Part shown: positions 26,046-34,849 of the stretch, in pieces
Position numbering within the stretch: position 1 is the first letter of the stretch
Layout: each line of letters starts with the position of its first letter
Source: an uncultured Lachnospiraceae bacterium
GTDB taxonomy: Bacteria; Bacillota; Clostridia; Lachnospirales; Lachnospiraceae
Direction: 5' to 3'
DNA length: 64,000 nucleotides
Assembly (NCBI GenBank): GCA_905234595.1
Contig: CAJOID010000001.1
Coordinates: 24,439-88,438 of the forward strand
The notes under the pieces: generated by a model
Told to the model about the DNA's origin: nothing
Seen by the model: only the letters and a program-made list of their open reading frames with translations
The model's database searches: none
Program-made: the position numbers and the translations under genes

Positions 26046-27019
26046 GCCGAAACGAACAGATCGCCCTCTTTGATCATCCCGTTAACATACTCGCCGAACA
26101 TCCCACTCTCGACCACAGCCTGATACAGCTCGGCTGCAGAGACATTGCGGCGGTATTCCTTATTTCTGAAAAGCTCGGCCAGATCCGGGATCAGGGGATG
26201 GTAGCTCTCGAAGCTGGCGGCATCATAGTCGCGCGCAAGCCATCTGATGTCATCACGGGTCAGATCATGACTGTCGATAAACAGATTCGTCCTGCGCATG
26301 GATTTCCACTCCCTGAAAGCGTATGCGTCGGGATGTCTGACGGTGACCCAGGTTCCGTATGTCTCGAACTCGGAGAATCCGAGCTTCATGTTGTCTATGT
26401 CGATCGCATAGAAGATCTTTTCGTAGAAACGCTCTCCGGGCAGATCCATGGCCTCGATCTCTTCTGTCATCTCCCTCACCAGCCTTGCATCAAAAAGCAT
26501 ATGCTCCGAGATGAACGACTGGTCATAAACCTTCTCCATTCCGAAGAGGTTCATTATCGTCTTGAAATACCCGGGGTTATACTCACGCTTGGTATCGAAA
26601 TAAGGCCTGCCCGAAGCGTCAAACATGGCGACACGGCGAAGGGGTATCGTATCGGAATCCCATGACATATAGTAGTCGCTTCCGCACACGTTTGCGTATG
26701 CAAGCTTCAGGAACTGCTGATAATACCACCCGGGACGCGAATTCTCTCCTATCAGATAACCATCGGCCCTGATCCGGTTCTCCATGGCGTTATACAGCGC
26801 TTTGAACGATATGATATCATTCTCGTTCACGAAAGTGACTCTGTCAGTCAACTCTGCCTCCGCCGCATCTGCCGTCACAGGTTCTTCGAGCTCAGCAGGG
26901 CCTATGAATACTATTCGACTGATCGGAAGCAGTTCGAAAAAGGACTTCAGATCCCTCTTCACCCTGCCATAATCCTTCGGAATAGTGGGAATGATCATTT
27001 CTATGGCTTTGTCATTCAT
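26042..27019 (-). CDS. DUF6492-like predicted glycosyltransferase
   Basis: The 325-residue protein starts IEMIIPTIPKDYGRVKRDL. It has PGWYYQQFLKLAYA near residue 98 and YMSWDSDTIPLR (DSD) near 120, a GT-A like arrangement found in DUF6492 proteins. FISEHMLFDARLVREM is shared with the paralogue at 53706. An AGGAG site precedes the ATG. It couples to the Caps_synth-like gene by overlap. Activity and substrate are not established for the family. Confidence 0.72.
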   Translation of the reverse strand: MNDKAIEMIIPTIPKDYGRVKRDLKSFFELLPISRIVFIGPAELEEPVTADAAEAELTDRVTFVNENDIISFKALYNAMENRIRADGYLIGENSRPGWYYQQFLKLAYANVCGSDYYMSWDSDTIPLRRVAMFDASGRPYFDTKREYNPGYFKTIMNLFGMEKVYDQSFISEHMLFDARLVREMTEEIEAMDLPGERFYEKIFYAIDIDNMKLGFSEFETYGTWVTVRHPDAYAFREWKSMRRTNLFIDSHDLTRDDIRWLARDYDAASFESYHPLIPDLAELFRNKEYRRNVSAAELYQAVVESGMFGEYVNGMIKEGDLFVSA

Positions 27020-27090
27020 ATATATCTCCTATGCTCTGGCGTTATCATCCGTACCATGGAGGTTCGCCCGAACTGTGACGTTCGGCCGTT

Positions 27091-28416
27091 TCAGGACGGG
27101 TCGCCCGTCTCTATCGGACCATGTCCGCGATATAGTTCGGTGATATCGGCTCTGAGTGCAGACAGTTCCGTGCCGATAGCAGAAACAGGATCCGAAGCGG
27201 CAGCACCTTTGCCGGATCCACCCTGCGTGCCGGCTTTATGGATCAGCTCACGTACCCTCTCTATCCTGTGAACTGCAGTCGAATCCGTGCTGTAATCTGC
27301 TTTGACCATGTCAGTCAAGCTATCCAGCAACGAAGTCATGCCCCGCAGAAGCGCATGACACGATGCCTGATCTTCGGCTGTTTTGGTCCGTATCATCTCA
27401 GTGACCTGATCACACATATTGAGTATCTCGGTGCATTTAGCATCATGCTCCATATGCTTATCAGCGGTGGAATGTATATATGCGGAAAGCCTGTCATCGG
27501 GATGGGAAGACAGATGATCGAGCAGTATCTCCTGCTGCATACGGTATACAGGATATGGATGTGCCACCCCGCCCCCACGGTCTATACGCATATAATCACC
27601 GTATTCCGCACGGAGCACGGCATCATATTCCGCCGGAACCGGTATCTCCAGATTCTCAAAAGGCAGATAAACAGTCCGGTCATACCAGGATCTCTCGCGT
27701 TTATATGCCCTGTACGCGGTCCACCCCTTCATATATGAGACGTATGTTGAGCTCTCCGCATCGCATTCCGCATAATTCCGCCATATCATCCCGGCCAGTC
27801 TGTGTCCGAGCTCGTCATTCACAGGGAGCGCCACATCATATCGCGATCCGATACGCCTGAGCAGTTCACGGCATTCGGGCAGATCCCTGCCGCCACCGGC
27901 TACCATATCATAAGCCCTGCGAAGCTCCATCGCTCTGTCACATCTGTCCTGCTCCAGATCGGGATCATCATATATCCCGTCCAGAATGAAAATATCCACT
28001 CCGGCGGTATAAGGACATCCGCAGTATTCACTTAAATATGCGGGATCAAACTGTATCCTGCCGTTATTGACCACTCTGCCGAGAGGATCATCATATCCGG
28101 GTTCATTCGTAACATCGAACACTCGGTATGTCGCCGGAAGCTCAGCCGGCGCCACCTCGAGGAAACGCTCATAATCCTTACGGAACATGGCAATATCGGT
28201 ATCATCGTCCCATGGGATGAATCCACGATGTCTCACCGCACCGATCAGAGTACCGAACTCCGCGAACCACTTGAGCCCATGCTTCACACACACACTGTCG
28301 ATCGCACACATGACCTTCAGCTGGACGGCCCAGTACCTCTTGGTCATCCCTGCTATACGGAACCCTTCCCGTACTTCGGGATTATAGTATTCATCGGTTA
28401 TCGGAGTGACTTTCAT
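27091..28416 (-). CDS. LicD-family phosphotransferase with C-terminal extension
   Basis: The 441-residue protein has the LicD/fukutin nucleotidyltransferase-fold motif at about residues 55-78 (GTLIGAVRHRGFIPWDDDTD). The acidic residues bind the metal and CDP-linked donor. LicD proteins transfer phosphocholine or polyol-phosphate from CDP donors. Unlike its seven paralogues here it has about 110 extra C-terminal residues, helical, possibly for interaction. It is the first gene of the run down to 20172. A TATAAT ends 7 bases before the ATG and no Shine-Dalgarno is present. Confidence 0.85.
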   Translation of the reverse strand: MKVTPITDEYYNPEVREGFRIAGMTKRYWAVQLKVMCAIDSVCVKHGLKWFAEFGTLIGAVRHRGFIPWDDDTDIAMFRKDYERFLEVAPAELPATYRVFDVTNEPGYDDPLGRVVNNGRIQFDPAYLSEYCGCPYTAGVDIFILDGIYDDPDLEQDRCDRAMELRRAYDMVAGGGRDLPECRELLRRIGSRYDVALPVNDELGHRLAGMIWRNYAECDAESSTYVSYMKGWTAYRAYKRERSWYDRTVYLPFENLEIPVPAEYDAVLRAEYGDYMRIDRGGGVAHPYPVYRMQQEILLDHLSSHPDDRLSAYIHSTADKHMEHDAKCTEILNMCDQVTEMIRTKTAEDQASCHALLRGMTSLLDSLTDMVKADYSTDSTAVHRIERVRELIHKAGTQGGSGKGAAASDPVSAIGTELSALRADITELYRGHGPIETGDPS

Positions 28417-28423
28417 ACTAGAA

Positions 28424-28452
28424 ATTATACTATAAAAAGGGAGTCGCGTCAG
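28424..28452 (-). promoter_or_regulatory. Promoter lying inside the flagellin terminator
   Basis: TATAAT at 28424-28429 with CTGACG 17 bases upstream (28447-28452). The -35 falls in the loop and right arm of the flagellin terminator hairpin. Transcription would start at about the ATG of the LicD gene at 28416. Confidence 0.5.
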
Positions 28453-28460
28453 CGACTCCC
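28434..28460 (-). terminator. Terminator of flagellin gene 1
   Basis: GGGAGTCGC (28439-28447) and GCGACTCCC (28452-28460) form a perfect 9-bp stem with a 4-base loop, followed by TTTTT on the minus strand. Confidence 0.92.
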
Positions 28461-28493
28461 TTGTGTCTCTTGATGTAGGTTATCTTACTCGTA

Positions 28494-29309
28494 TTAGCCG
28501 AGGAGTGAGAGAACACCCTGGTTAGCCTGGTTGGACTGTGCCAGCATCGACTGACCTGCCTGAGAAAGGATGTTGTTGTTAGAGTATCTAACCATCTCTG
28601 TTGCCATATCGGTATCACGGATCTGGCTCTCAGCTGCCTGTGTATTCTCTGCGATGTTATCAAGGTTCTTGATGGTGTGCTCAAGTCTGTTCTGGATAGC
28701 ACCGAGTGCAGCTCTCTGTCTGTTCAGACTGGAGATAGCGGCCTTGATAGTGCTGATAGCTGCTGCAGCCTTGGTCTGGGTTGATACGCTGAATGTAGAT
28801 GTGATGCCCAGTCCGGATGCTGTCATAGGCTTGATGCTGATGTCGATGTACTGTCCGCTCTCAGCACCTACCTGTAAGTGCTTACCTGTGAAAGAACCGT
28901 CTAACAGGTTCTGCTGGTTGAATGTAGTTGTTGATGCAACACGGTTGATCTCACTCTTCAGGGCCTGAACTTCCATGTTGATGTAGTCCTGATCCTCTGT
29001 GGTGTTGGTATCGTTAGCAGCCTTGGTTGCCAGTTCGTTCATTCTCTGCAGCATGTCGTGTACTTCATTCAGTGCACCTTCTGCTGTCTGTACGCAGGAG
29101 ATACCGTCCTGTGCGTTGGCTGATGCCTGTGTAAGACCTCTGATCTGACGTCTCATCTTCTCGGATATTGCAAGGCCTGCTGCGTCATCGGCTGCACGGT
29201 TAACCTTATAACCGGAAGAAAGCTTCTCTGTAGTCTTGGCAAGTGAGTTAGTTGTAAGACCAAGCATTCTGTTTGAGTTCATTGCTGTAAGATTGTGCTG
29301 TACTACCAT
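28494..29309 (-). CDS. fliC: Flagellin 1
   Basis: A 271-residue flagellin with the conserved N-terminal D0/D1 (VVQHNLTAMNSNRMLG, AADDAAGLAISEKMRRQIRG) and C-terminal D1/D0 (SQIRDTDMATEMVRYS, NILSQAGQSMLAQ). The central region is only about 40 residues, so there is no D2/D3. It polymerises into the filament. Ser/Thr residues in the central part (ISIKPMTASGLGITSTF) are plausible glycan sites. It is about 95% identical to flagellin 2. It has AAGGAGG, a leader of about 130 bases and a sigma-28-like promoter; LicD genes flank it on both sides. Confidence 0.97.
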   Translation of the reverse strand: MVVQHNLTAMNSNRMLGLTTNSLAKTTEKLSSGYKVNRAADDAAGLAISEKMRRQIRGLTQASANAQDGISCVQTAEGALNEVHDMLQRMNELATKAANDTNTTEDQDYINMEVQALKSEINRVASTTTFNQQNLLDGSFTGKHLQVGAESGQYIDISIKPMTASGLGITSTFSVSTQTKAAAAISTIKAAISSLNRQRAALGAIQNRLEHTIKNLDNIAENTQAAESQIRDTDMATEMVRYSNNNILSQAGQSMLAQSNQANQGVLSLLG

Positions 29310-29372
29310 TTTTTATCCTCCTTGAAGGTGGCGCCTCCGTGCGACCGTGTCCTTATCTGAATCCAACGAATC

Positions 29373-29418
29373 CGCAATATAGTTTTTTGATCCGTTTGTA
29401 TATTGCGAATCCGTTCGC
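29373..29418 (-). promoter_or_regulatory. Hairpins in the flagellin 1 leader
   Basis: CGCAATATA (29373-29381) pairs with TATATTGCG (29399-29407); alternatively GCGAA (29405-29409) pairs with TTCGC (29414-29418). The shared bases make the two mutually exclusive, which could control stability or translation of the message. Confidence 0.5.
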
Positions 29419-29442
29419 CTTTTTTACTTCGTTACACCTTAT

Positions 29443-29469
29443 ATATCGGACGACCCTTCAATTACTTAA
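29443..29469 (-). promoter_or_regulatory. Sigma-28-like promoter of flagellin 1
   Basis: TTAA at 29466-29469, 15 bases, TCCGATAT at 29443-29450 on the minus strand; consensus TAAA-N15-GCCGATAW. The start is about 125 bases before the ATG. Confidence 0.7.
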
Positions 29470-29504
29470 CCCCTAATTTCAAAATTTTTATGTAACCCGA
29501 AATA

Positions 29505-30449
29505 TCACTCAAATTCAGCAGGAAAAGGCACTCCCTGCTCCTCATATATCTTACGAAGTTTCCGCTCTTCCGCCGCAAAATTCGGGTATTCATGAGCAGG
29601 AGCAGCCTTGACGGGCGTCATATAGTTATCGCCGTATGAAACCCGCAGGACCGAATCATAACCCGATGGAACCGGGAGCATCATATTCTCAAAAGGCATA
29701 TTCACCGTGGTCATGTATGCTGATTTAGGTTTCTTATTAGCCTTATTGGATGTATAAAACTCAACACATGCCACATAATCTGCGTCTTCATCCATATACA
29801 TGGCAGATATCTGATCCGCATACATAAGTGCCTGAGGTTTGATCGGAATATCTCTGTCAAATTTCAATCCGATATTCTCCTCTATCAGATCCACCCTTTC
29901 ACGCACCTCATCTTCGCAGTCATCATACTTCACACCGTTCCTGGAGGTTACGAAGCAGTCACATGCCAGAGACGCTATGGTATGGAATACATCTTCCTCC
30001 TCCGGATAATTCGGCACGTTGTCAAACGGACAGATGTCTATCCCCACTCCATATGGGCATCCATGATATCTGTCCAGAGAATCACGGTCGGTCCGGATCA
30101 CGTCGGAATTAAATACATTCAAAGTCATGGAAAAGGGAGACTGATCACCTCTTGCGTTTCTCAGAAGCCATCCCTCAGGCAGCTCATACGGAGCATACTT
30201 AAGAAAAAGCTCGTAATCCGCTCTGAGCATACCCAGATCAATATCGTCATCCCACGGAATGAACCCCTCCTCTCTCACAGCGCCCAGAGTAGTGCCACTG
30301 TCAGTAAACCATCGGATATTATGTCTGTCACAGATTTCCGCTACGACATTGACTATCTCCAGTTCCACAGCCCACACACGTTTCATCATGGGACGTATAT
30401 AGAATCCGTCGCGCTCTTCGCCTTCAAAAAAAGATTCATCAAAGATCAT
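29505..30449 (-). CDS. LicD-family phosphotransferase, type A
   Basis: The 314-residue protein shares with 45177 and 51734 the N-terminus FDESFFEGEERDGFYIRPMM and the KRVWAVELE segment, and all end in PAEFE or PKEFE. The LicD motif SGTTLGAVREEGFIPWDDD sits at about 51-69. Its ATG shares the A of the TGA of the type B gene upstream, so the pair is coupled. Transcription would run on into the flagellin promoter region. A role in adding a phosphodiester substituent to the flagellin glycan is inference. Confidence 0.87.
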   Translation of the reverse strand: MIFDESFFEGEERDGFYIRPMMKRVWAVELEIVNVVAEICDRHNIRWFTDSGTTLGAVREEGFIPWDDDIDLGMLRADYELFLKYAPYELPEGWLLRNARGDQSPFSMTLNVFNSDVIRTDRDSLDRYHGCPYGVGIDICPFDNVPNYPEEEDVFHTIASLACDCFVTSRNGVKYDDCEDEVRERVDLIEENIGLKFDRDIPIKPQALMYADQISAMYMDEDADYVACVEFYTSNKANKKPKSAYMTTVNMPFENMMLPVPSGYDSVLRVSYGDNYMTPVKAAPAHEYPNFAAEERKLRKIYEEQGVPFPAEFE

Positions 30450-31417
30450 CAGTCATCACACCCCAGCTGTAAAGTATCTATATATTTATCCGGATGAAGA
30501 AAGTAATCCATATACGATACATCCGGATTAAAGATGGCAGAATGCTGTTTGCGAATATACGGTTTCATATATTCGGCGCCGAACCACCAGGTCAGGAAGT
30601 CATGATAGCGTTTGTATACGGGAAGATCAAATCCTTCAAAAGGAATGCGGATTATATCTTCATAAAATGACTTATCAAAAGAGTGGGAAAAATTCTTCAG
30701 AACTTCCAGATAATGATAGCCGTATTTTGTGGAGATGCCTTCCATGGAGATCATTGTCTGCTCATATATCCTGTACCGCTCGATCACGGGAAGAGCCATG
30801 ATCGCTTCAAGATCCTCGTGCGGAACGGCCGGTAAAACGTTGGGATCCATTAATTTACGGATAATCTCGGGTTTTCCGAAGACCGTTACATAGAGTTCCT
30901 TGGCAATCTCCTTCATCTCAGGGGTGACATTGATCTCATCAAATCCCTCATCCAGGGGAAAGATATCTATCCATATACCCTGATTGACTTCCATGGGCAT
31001 GGCCGGAGGTTCGATCGCGGTGGTCTCCCGATTGCGTATCTTCGCAAAAGGAAGCATATGCGTGGATGTGATCTGCTCGGGCGTACATACGCTCAGATTG
31101 GTGTACAGATCCTGCCATTCATACGGATATGGCAGTTCCTCCTGCATGATAACCTTCGCACGTTCATAATCTGCCCGGGGCATGTTTACATCGAAGTCGT
31201 CATCCCAGGGTATAAAACCGTTATGCCTAACAGCACCGAGCATCGTTCCGCCGTCAAGCGTATATCTCAGGCCATGCTTTCTGCACAGCCTGTCAAACTC
31301 AAATACTATCTCAAGTTCTTTCGCCCAGACCTTCTTGCGTTTCTCCGATATATAGAAGTCCCATCGGGTTTCCGGTTTATAAAAGTCTTCTTCTATTCTG
31401 TATGCAGGATTATCCAA
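30449..31417 (-). CDS. LicD-family phosphotransferase, type B
   Basis: The 322-residue protein is the type B partner: N-terminus EDFYKPETRWDFYISEKRKK, LicD motif GGTMLGAVRHNGFIPWDDD at about 56-74, and C-terminus SAIFNPDVSYMDYF shared with 46112. There is no early ATG; the frame starts with TTG at 31417, preceded by AGGGAAG. It is followed by the type A gene with a one-base TGATG overlap, exactly as in the second pair at 45177-47065. Confidence 0.86.
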   Translation of the reverse strand: MDNPAYRIEEDFYKPETRWDFYISEKRKKVWAKELEIVFEFDRLCRKHGLRYTLDGGTMLGAVRHNGFIPWDDDFDVNMPRADYERAKVIMQEELPYPYEWQDLYTNLSVCTPEQITSTHMLPFAKIRNRETTAIEPPAMPMEVNQGIWIDIFPLDEGFDEINVTPEMKEIAKELYVTVFGKPEIIRKLMDPNVLPAVPHEDLEAIMALPVIERYRIYEQTMISMEGISTKYGYHYLEVLKNFSHSFDKSFYEDIIRIPFEGFDLPVYKRYHDFLTWWFGAEYMKPYIRKQHSAIFNPDVSYMDYFLHPDKYIDTLQLGCDD

Positions 31418-31459
31418 TTCTTTCTTCCCTGTGTCTCTTTAAGGTTATTCCTGTATCAT

Positions 31460-32539
31460 TCAGATGCCGCGTTTATGCAGGTAATCACGAAACACATCAA
31501 CAAGTGTTATATTATCCTCTGTCCTCAGATTTCCTATATGTCCCACGCGGAATACACGTTCCGCCAGCTCGCCGCCGTTCGGACATATCCATATACCGTA
31601 TTCATCTTTGAGAGCGGTAAATATATCTTTGGCGGATATCTCCTCCGTATACAGGGAAGTAACCGCATTCGACGGGCTCTCTGAGAAAAGCTTAAACGGC
31701 AGATCCACGATCCTGCCTCTGAAGTCCTCCGCAAGCTCTCGTACTCGCCTGATCTCGGATTCGGGTCCTCCATGTGCATCTATATCCCGCAGTCTCGCAT
31801 TGATCTGGAGCAATGTAGTGACAGCCGGGGTAAAAGGAGTCTGTCCACGCTCACCGTTCTTCAGGGCATCCTTCAGATCCAGATACATACACCGGCTGTC
31901 GATCCTCTCTGTCCTTTCCAGCGCCCTCGGTCCAAGCACCATTACAGATACTCCTGGAGGTACTGCGAGAGCCTTCTGTGATCCCGTGATCATCACGTCA
32001 ATCCCGGACTCAGCCATATCTATGGGATCGGTCAGAAATGCACTGATGGCATCCACTATCAGGAAAAGTCCGTTGCGCCTGCAGAAATCGCTGATCAGGT
32101 CTATATCATACAGAACACCCGTGGAGGTCTCGTGGATATTGACCAGAAGTGCTGTATACCCTGCATCGGAGCCATCAAAATGAGCAAGATCAGCTGCGGT
32201 CAGAGCATGCCCGGCCTCAAGCAGTACCGGAGTATACGGTATCGCGTGTATCTCACAAAGCTTACAGAACCGTCCGCCGAAAGATCCTCCGTTGATGACC
32301 AGCGCTCTGTCATCCTTATCCAGAAGATTCATGACCGCCGCCTCCATGGATGCGGTTCCCGAACCTGTGATAAAGACCGTTCGCGAACCGACCGGAGCAC
32401 CGGCAAACTTATTCATCATTCTCTCATTCTCGAGCATGATCTCCGAAAACTCGGGCGTTCTGAAATACGGTGCCGACTGTGCACCTATCTTCAGTACATC
32501 TTCATTTGATTGTACGGGGCCTACCGTAAAATTAAGCAT
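31460..32539 (-). CDS. Class V PLP-dependent aminotransferase
   Basis: The 359-residue protein begins [10 protein letters not shown], typical of the serine-pyruvate/2-aminoethylphosphonate transaminase group. It has [30 protein letters not shown], the PLP aspartate in IVDAIS (Asp163) and the Schiff-base lysine in TGSQKA (Lys189). Such enzymes interconvert amino and aldehyde groups on small substrates. With LicD and cytidylyltransferase genes around it, it may prepare an amino-alcohol or aminophosphonate group for CDP activation; that is inference. An AGGAG site is present. Confidence 0.85.
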   Translation of the reverse strand: MLNFTVGPVQSNEDVLKIGAQSAPYFRTPEFSEIMLENERMMNKFAGAPVGSRTVFITGSGTASMEAAVMNLLDKDDRALVINGGSFGGRFCKLCEIHAIPYTPVLLEAGHALTAADLAHFDGSDAGYTALLVNIHETSTGVLYDIDLISDFCRRNGLFLIVDAISAFLTDPIDMAESGIDVMITGSQKALAVPPGVSVMVLGPRALERTERIDSRCMYLDLKDALKNGERGQTPFTPAVTTLLQINARLRDIDAHGGPESEIRRVRELAEDFRGRIVDLPFKLFSESPSNAVTSLYTEEISAKDIFTALKDEYGIWICPNGGELAERVFRVGHIGNLRTEDNITLVDVFRDYLHKRGI

Positions 32540-32610
32540 ATTCTCTCCTCACGACACTTCTTTATGATCGTGTCATTATTTTACCATAAGATGATCTGTT
32601 TGGACGGTAG

Positions 32611-33375
32611 TCATCTCTTATAGAAATACACATCATACGTATATGCCGCGTTCCAGTAGTTAGGAAGCGCGCAGTGTGCAAATTTCACATCGCAATCATA
32701 CCGTTCCGCGATATCTATGAACATACTCTTCGGATAGAAAAGATGCTGCGTATCCTTATACTTCTCATCGTAGTTCTCGACCACCGACCGACGATAGTTC
32801 AGAAAGTCCTCCCGCTTCGCCAGATCATGCACGTCAAATATACCCACTGAATGATCAGCCTTCTCTATCATGCGAGTGACAACTTCCTCTCCGTATGCCA
32901 GATCATCGAAGTACTGGAATATACTCCTGGAAAAAACACAGTCATACTTGATATCCGTCTTAAGGTCTCTGGCCTCGGCGCTGTACAGTTCCACAGCATT
33001 CTGCACATAGCGTCTGGCCACCTCTACATACGCCTCGCTGTAGTCCATACCGCCAAGCTTAAACTCCGAATTCAGAGTGGCCAGATAATACAGATACGGC
33101 CCGGTAGAACATCCTACATCAAAGAAAGACTGTGGGCGGAATTCGGGATTTGTGGAAAAAGATAATTCGCGGAGGAAGATGTTGAATTGATCTATGAAAG
33201 TTTTAGCACGGTCGGGAGATGTTGCCCCACCATGGTAATTCGGATTTGTGAAATCCTTCAGTTCCATAAAAGTTTCTTCAAAGGACTCCTCTCCGGATAA
33301 TCTGATATCATCCAAAACCGTACTCTTATTCCATATTGTTTTCCAGCCATTAAAACGAACGGAATCATTACTCAT
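32611..33375 (-). CDS. SAM-dependent class I methyltransferase
   Basis: The 254-residue cytoplasmic protein has motif I FFDVGCSTGPYL near residue 84. It continues GGMDYSEAYVEVARRY, and VFSRSIFQYFDD as motif IV-like, a Methyltransf_11/25 layout. It probably methylates a sugar or amino group of the surface glycan. An AAGGAG site precedes the ATG. The 300 bases upstream hold only a gene remnant. Confidence 0.8.
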   Translation of the reverse strand: MSNDSVRFNGWKTIWNKSTVLDDIRLSGEESFEETFMELKDFTNPNYHGGATSPDRAKTFIDQFNIFLRELSFSTNPEFRPQSFFDVGCSTGPYLYYLATLNSEFKLGGMDYSEAYVEVARRYVQNAVELYSAEARDLKTDIKYDCVFSRSIFQYFDDLAYGEEVVTRMIEKADHSVGIFDVHDLAKREDFLNYRRSVVENYDEKYKDTQHLFYPKSMFIDIAERYDCDVKFAHCALPNYWNAAYTYDVYFYKR

Positions 33376-33499
33376 AAAACTATCTCCTTCGCCCGAATCG
33401 GGAAGAAAGCCTTGTATATAATATCTTTATAAAAACAAAGCCATATAAAGAGGCAATGTTATTACATGCCCTTCCTCTCCGACATTTCCGTCAACAAGT

Positions 33500-33634
33500 T
33501 TATAAAAGGGCTTTATCCGTTTTTGCCCATACTATCTGATTCAGCGAGGTAGAACTAGCATTACTGCTTTTGGCCTCTATCGGGATCACATTTCCATCCT
33601 TTTGTATAAGAAAATCAATCTCTCTTTTCGTTAC
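33500..33634 (-). pseudogene. Remnant of a DUF4143-type AAA ATPase
   Basis: In the gap 33376-33681 a minus-strand frame of about 44 codons reads TKREIDFLIQKDGNVIPIEA then KSS and ends ALL-stop. It matches the C-terminal PDDEXK-like strand (EIDF...IPIEvK) of DUF4143 ATPases common in Lachnospiraceae. A stop lies just upstream in the same frame and nothing of the ATPase domain remains. The rest of the gap shows no other gene. It marks the edge of the AT-rich block. Confidence 0.6.
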
Positions 33635-33681
33635 TTAATTGATTTTCAACACTGCGCAGGCATAAGAAAAACTATTATACT

Positions 33682-34830
33682 TTATTCTCCTGAACCAACA
33701 TCCCTTCCAACAGCTTTTTTAAATGCTAATTCATATCCAGATATCATATCTGTTTTTTTGTATATGTATCGTCTATTTCTACTCAATACGTCAACAGCGG
33801 AATCTGCAAAACTATCATTTCCGTCAGTATGTATGTTTATATATCTATCTTTGTAGAAATGTCCATTATCATCTAAGCTGTTAATAAAACCAGGAATTTT
33901 CCCAGTCAAAGGGTCTGTATAATCATATATATAATTATTCCCATTTAATATGGTTTGCATTACCACTGAATGATATCGCATTCCAAATGCACACTTCGCT
34001 CCCGATATAAACATATATAGTTCAGCCAGATTAAACGAATGATGTATTACCTTTATATTTTTTCTTCGACATTTTACTCTCAGTTTTTCCATATAGTATC
34101 TATCATCGCCACCAGCAAAAAACATATTCATAGCAACAAGATAAACTTCTTCATAAGCTTCAGCCATTTTATCTATAAAGCGAATCAATTCAATCTCATT
34201 CTGTATACCATCAACACCATAACATGTTGATGGGTACTCCCTTAAGCTGATAACAGCATACTCACTCTGCTTTTGATGCATAGTGTATTCTTCCATAGAG
34301 ATAATGGCCGGATCACCAAGAACCAGTAGATCATTATTCAAGTCAGGATAATAGTCCCTAGCCAACTTGGCCGAAAACTCATCTCTAAAAGATATAATAG
34401 TGCTGTTAGACAAGGTATTCCCGACTATATCTCTGTATTCTTTGTTATTTAATGGGCCTATTCCACAGCCCGCAATAATTGTTGGTATTCCTTTTCGGTG
34501 GGCATATGCGAAGCAATAATCAATCAAGAACACTTCTTCAATATCCATCAAAGGTCCGCCACCCATTACAACAAGATCTGATGCTGTTATATACCGCTCT
34601 GTCTCTTTGCGGTCTTTAACATCAAAAACAAGCATTTTTACATCTGGTGCTGATTTTGAGAAAACTGTTTCTTCTTCCAATAATGTTCGTTCCGAGAAAA
34701 AAGGAAACAAACTGCCAAGAGAAACTGTTGTTTTTTCCCTATATGTCGAGATTACACGAAGAAGGCCATCGAGAATCGCTATATCCCCCATGGTTTCAGT
34801 ACCATACCACCCCAATATACATATATTCAT
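33682..34830 (-). CDS. Polysaccharide pyruvyl transferase family protein
   Basis: The 382-residue protein starts NICILGWYGTETMGDIAILDGL. It has LVVMGGGPLMD, IAGCGIGPL and ISFRDEFSAKL near the middle, and CAFGMRYHSVV near residue 285, the PS_pyruv_trans pattern. The family (CsaB, WcaK) attaches a ketal pyruvate to cell-surface sugars using phosphoenolpyruvate. It is the last gene of the AT-rich block, about 19 bases after the radical SAM gene. Confidence 0.88.
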   Translation of the reverse strand: MNICILGWYGTETMGDIAILDGLLRVISTYREKTTVSLGSLFPFFSERTLLEEETVFSKSAPDVKMLVFDVKDRKETERYITASDLVVMGGGPLMDIEEVFLIDYCFAYAHRKGIPTIIAGCGIGPLNNKEYRDIVGNTLSNSTIISFRDEFSAKLARDYYPDLNNDLLVLGDPAIISMEEYTMHQKQSEYAVISLREYPSTCYGVDGIQNEIELIRFIDKMAEAYEEVYLVAMNMFFAGGDDRYYMEKLRVKCRRKNIKVIHHSFNLAELYMFISGAKCAFGMRYHSVVMQTILNGNNYIYDYTDPLTGKIPGFINSLDDNGHFYKDRYINIHTDGNDSFADSAVDVLSRNRRYIYKKTDMISGYELAFKKAVGRDVGSGE

Positions 34831-34849
34831 AAATCAAAACCCCATATAA

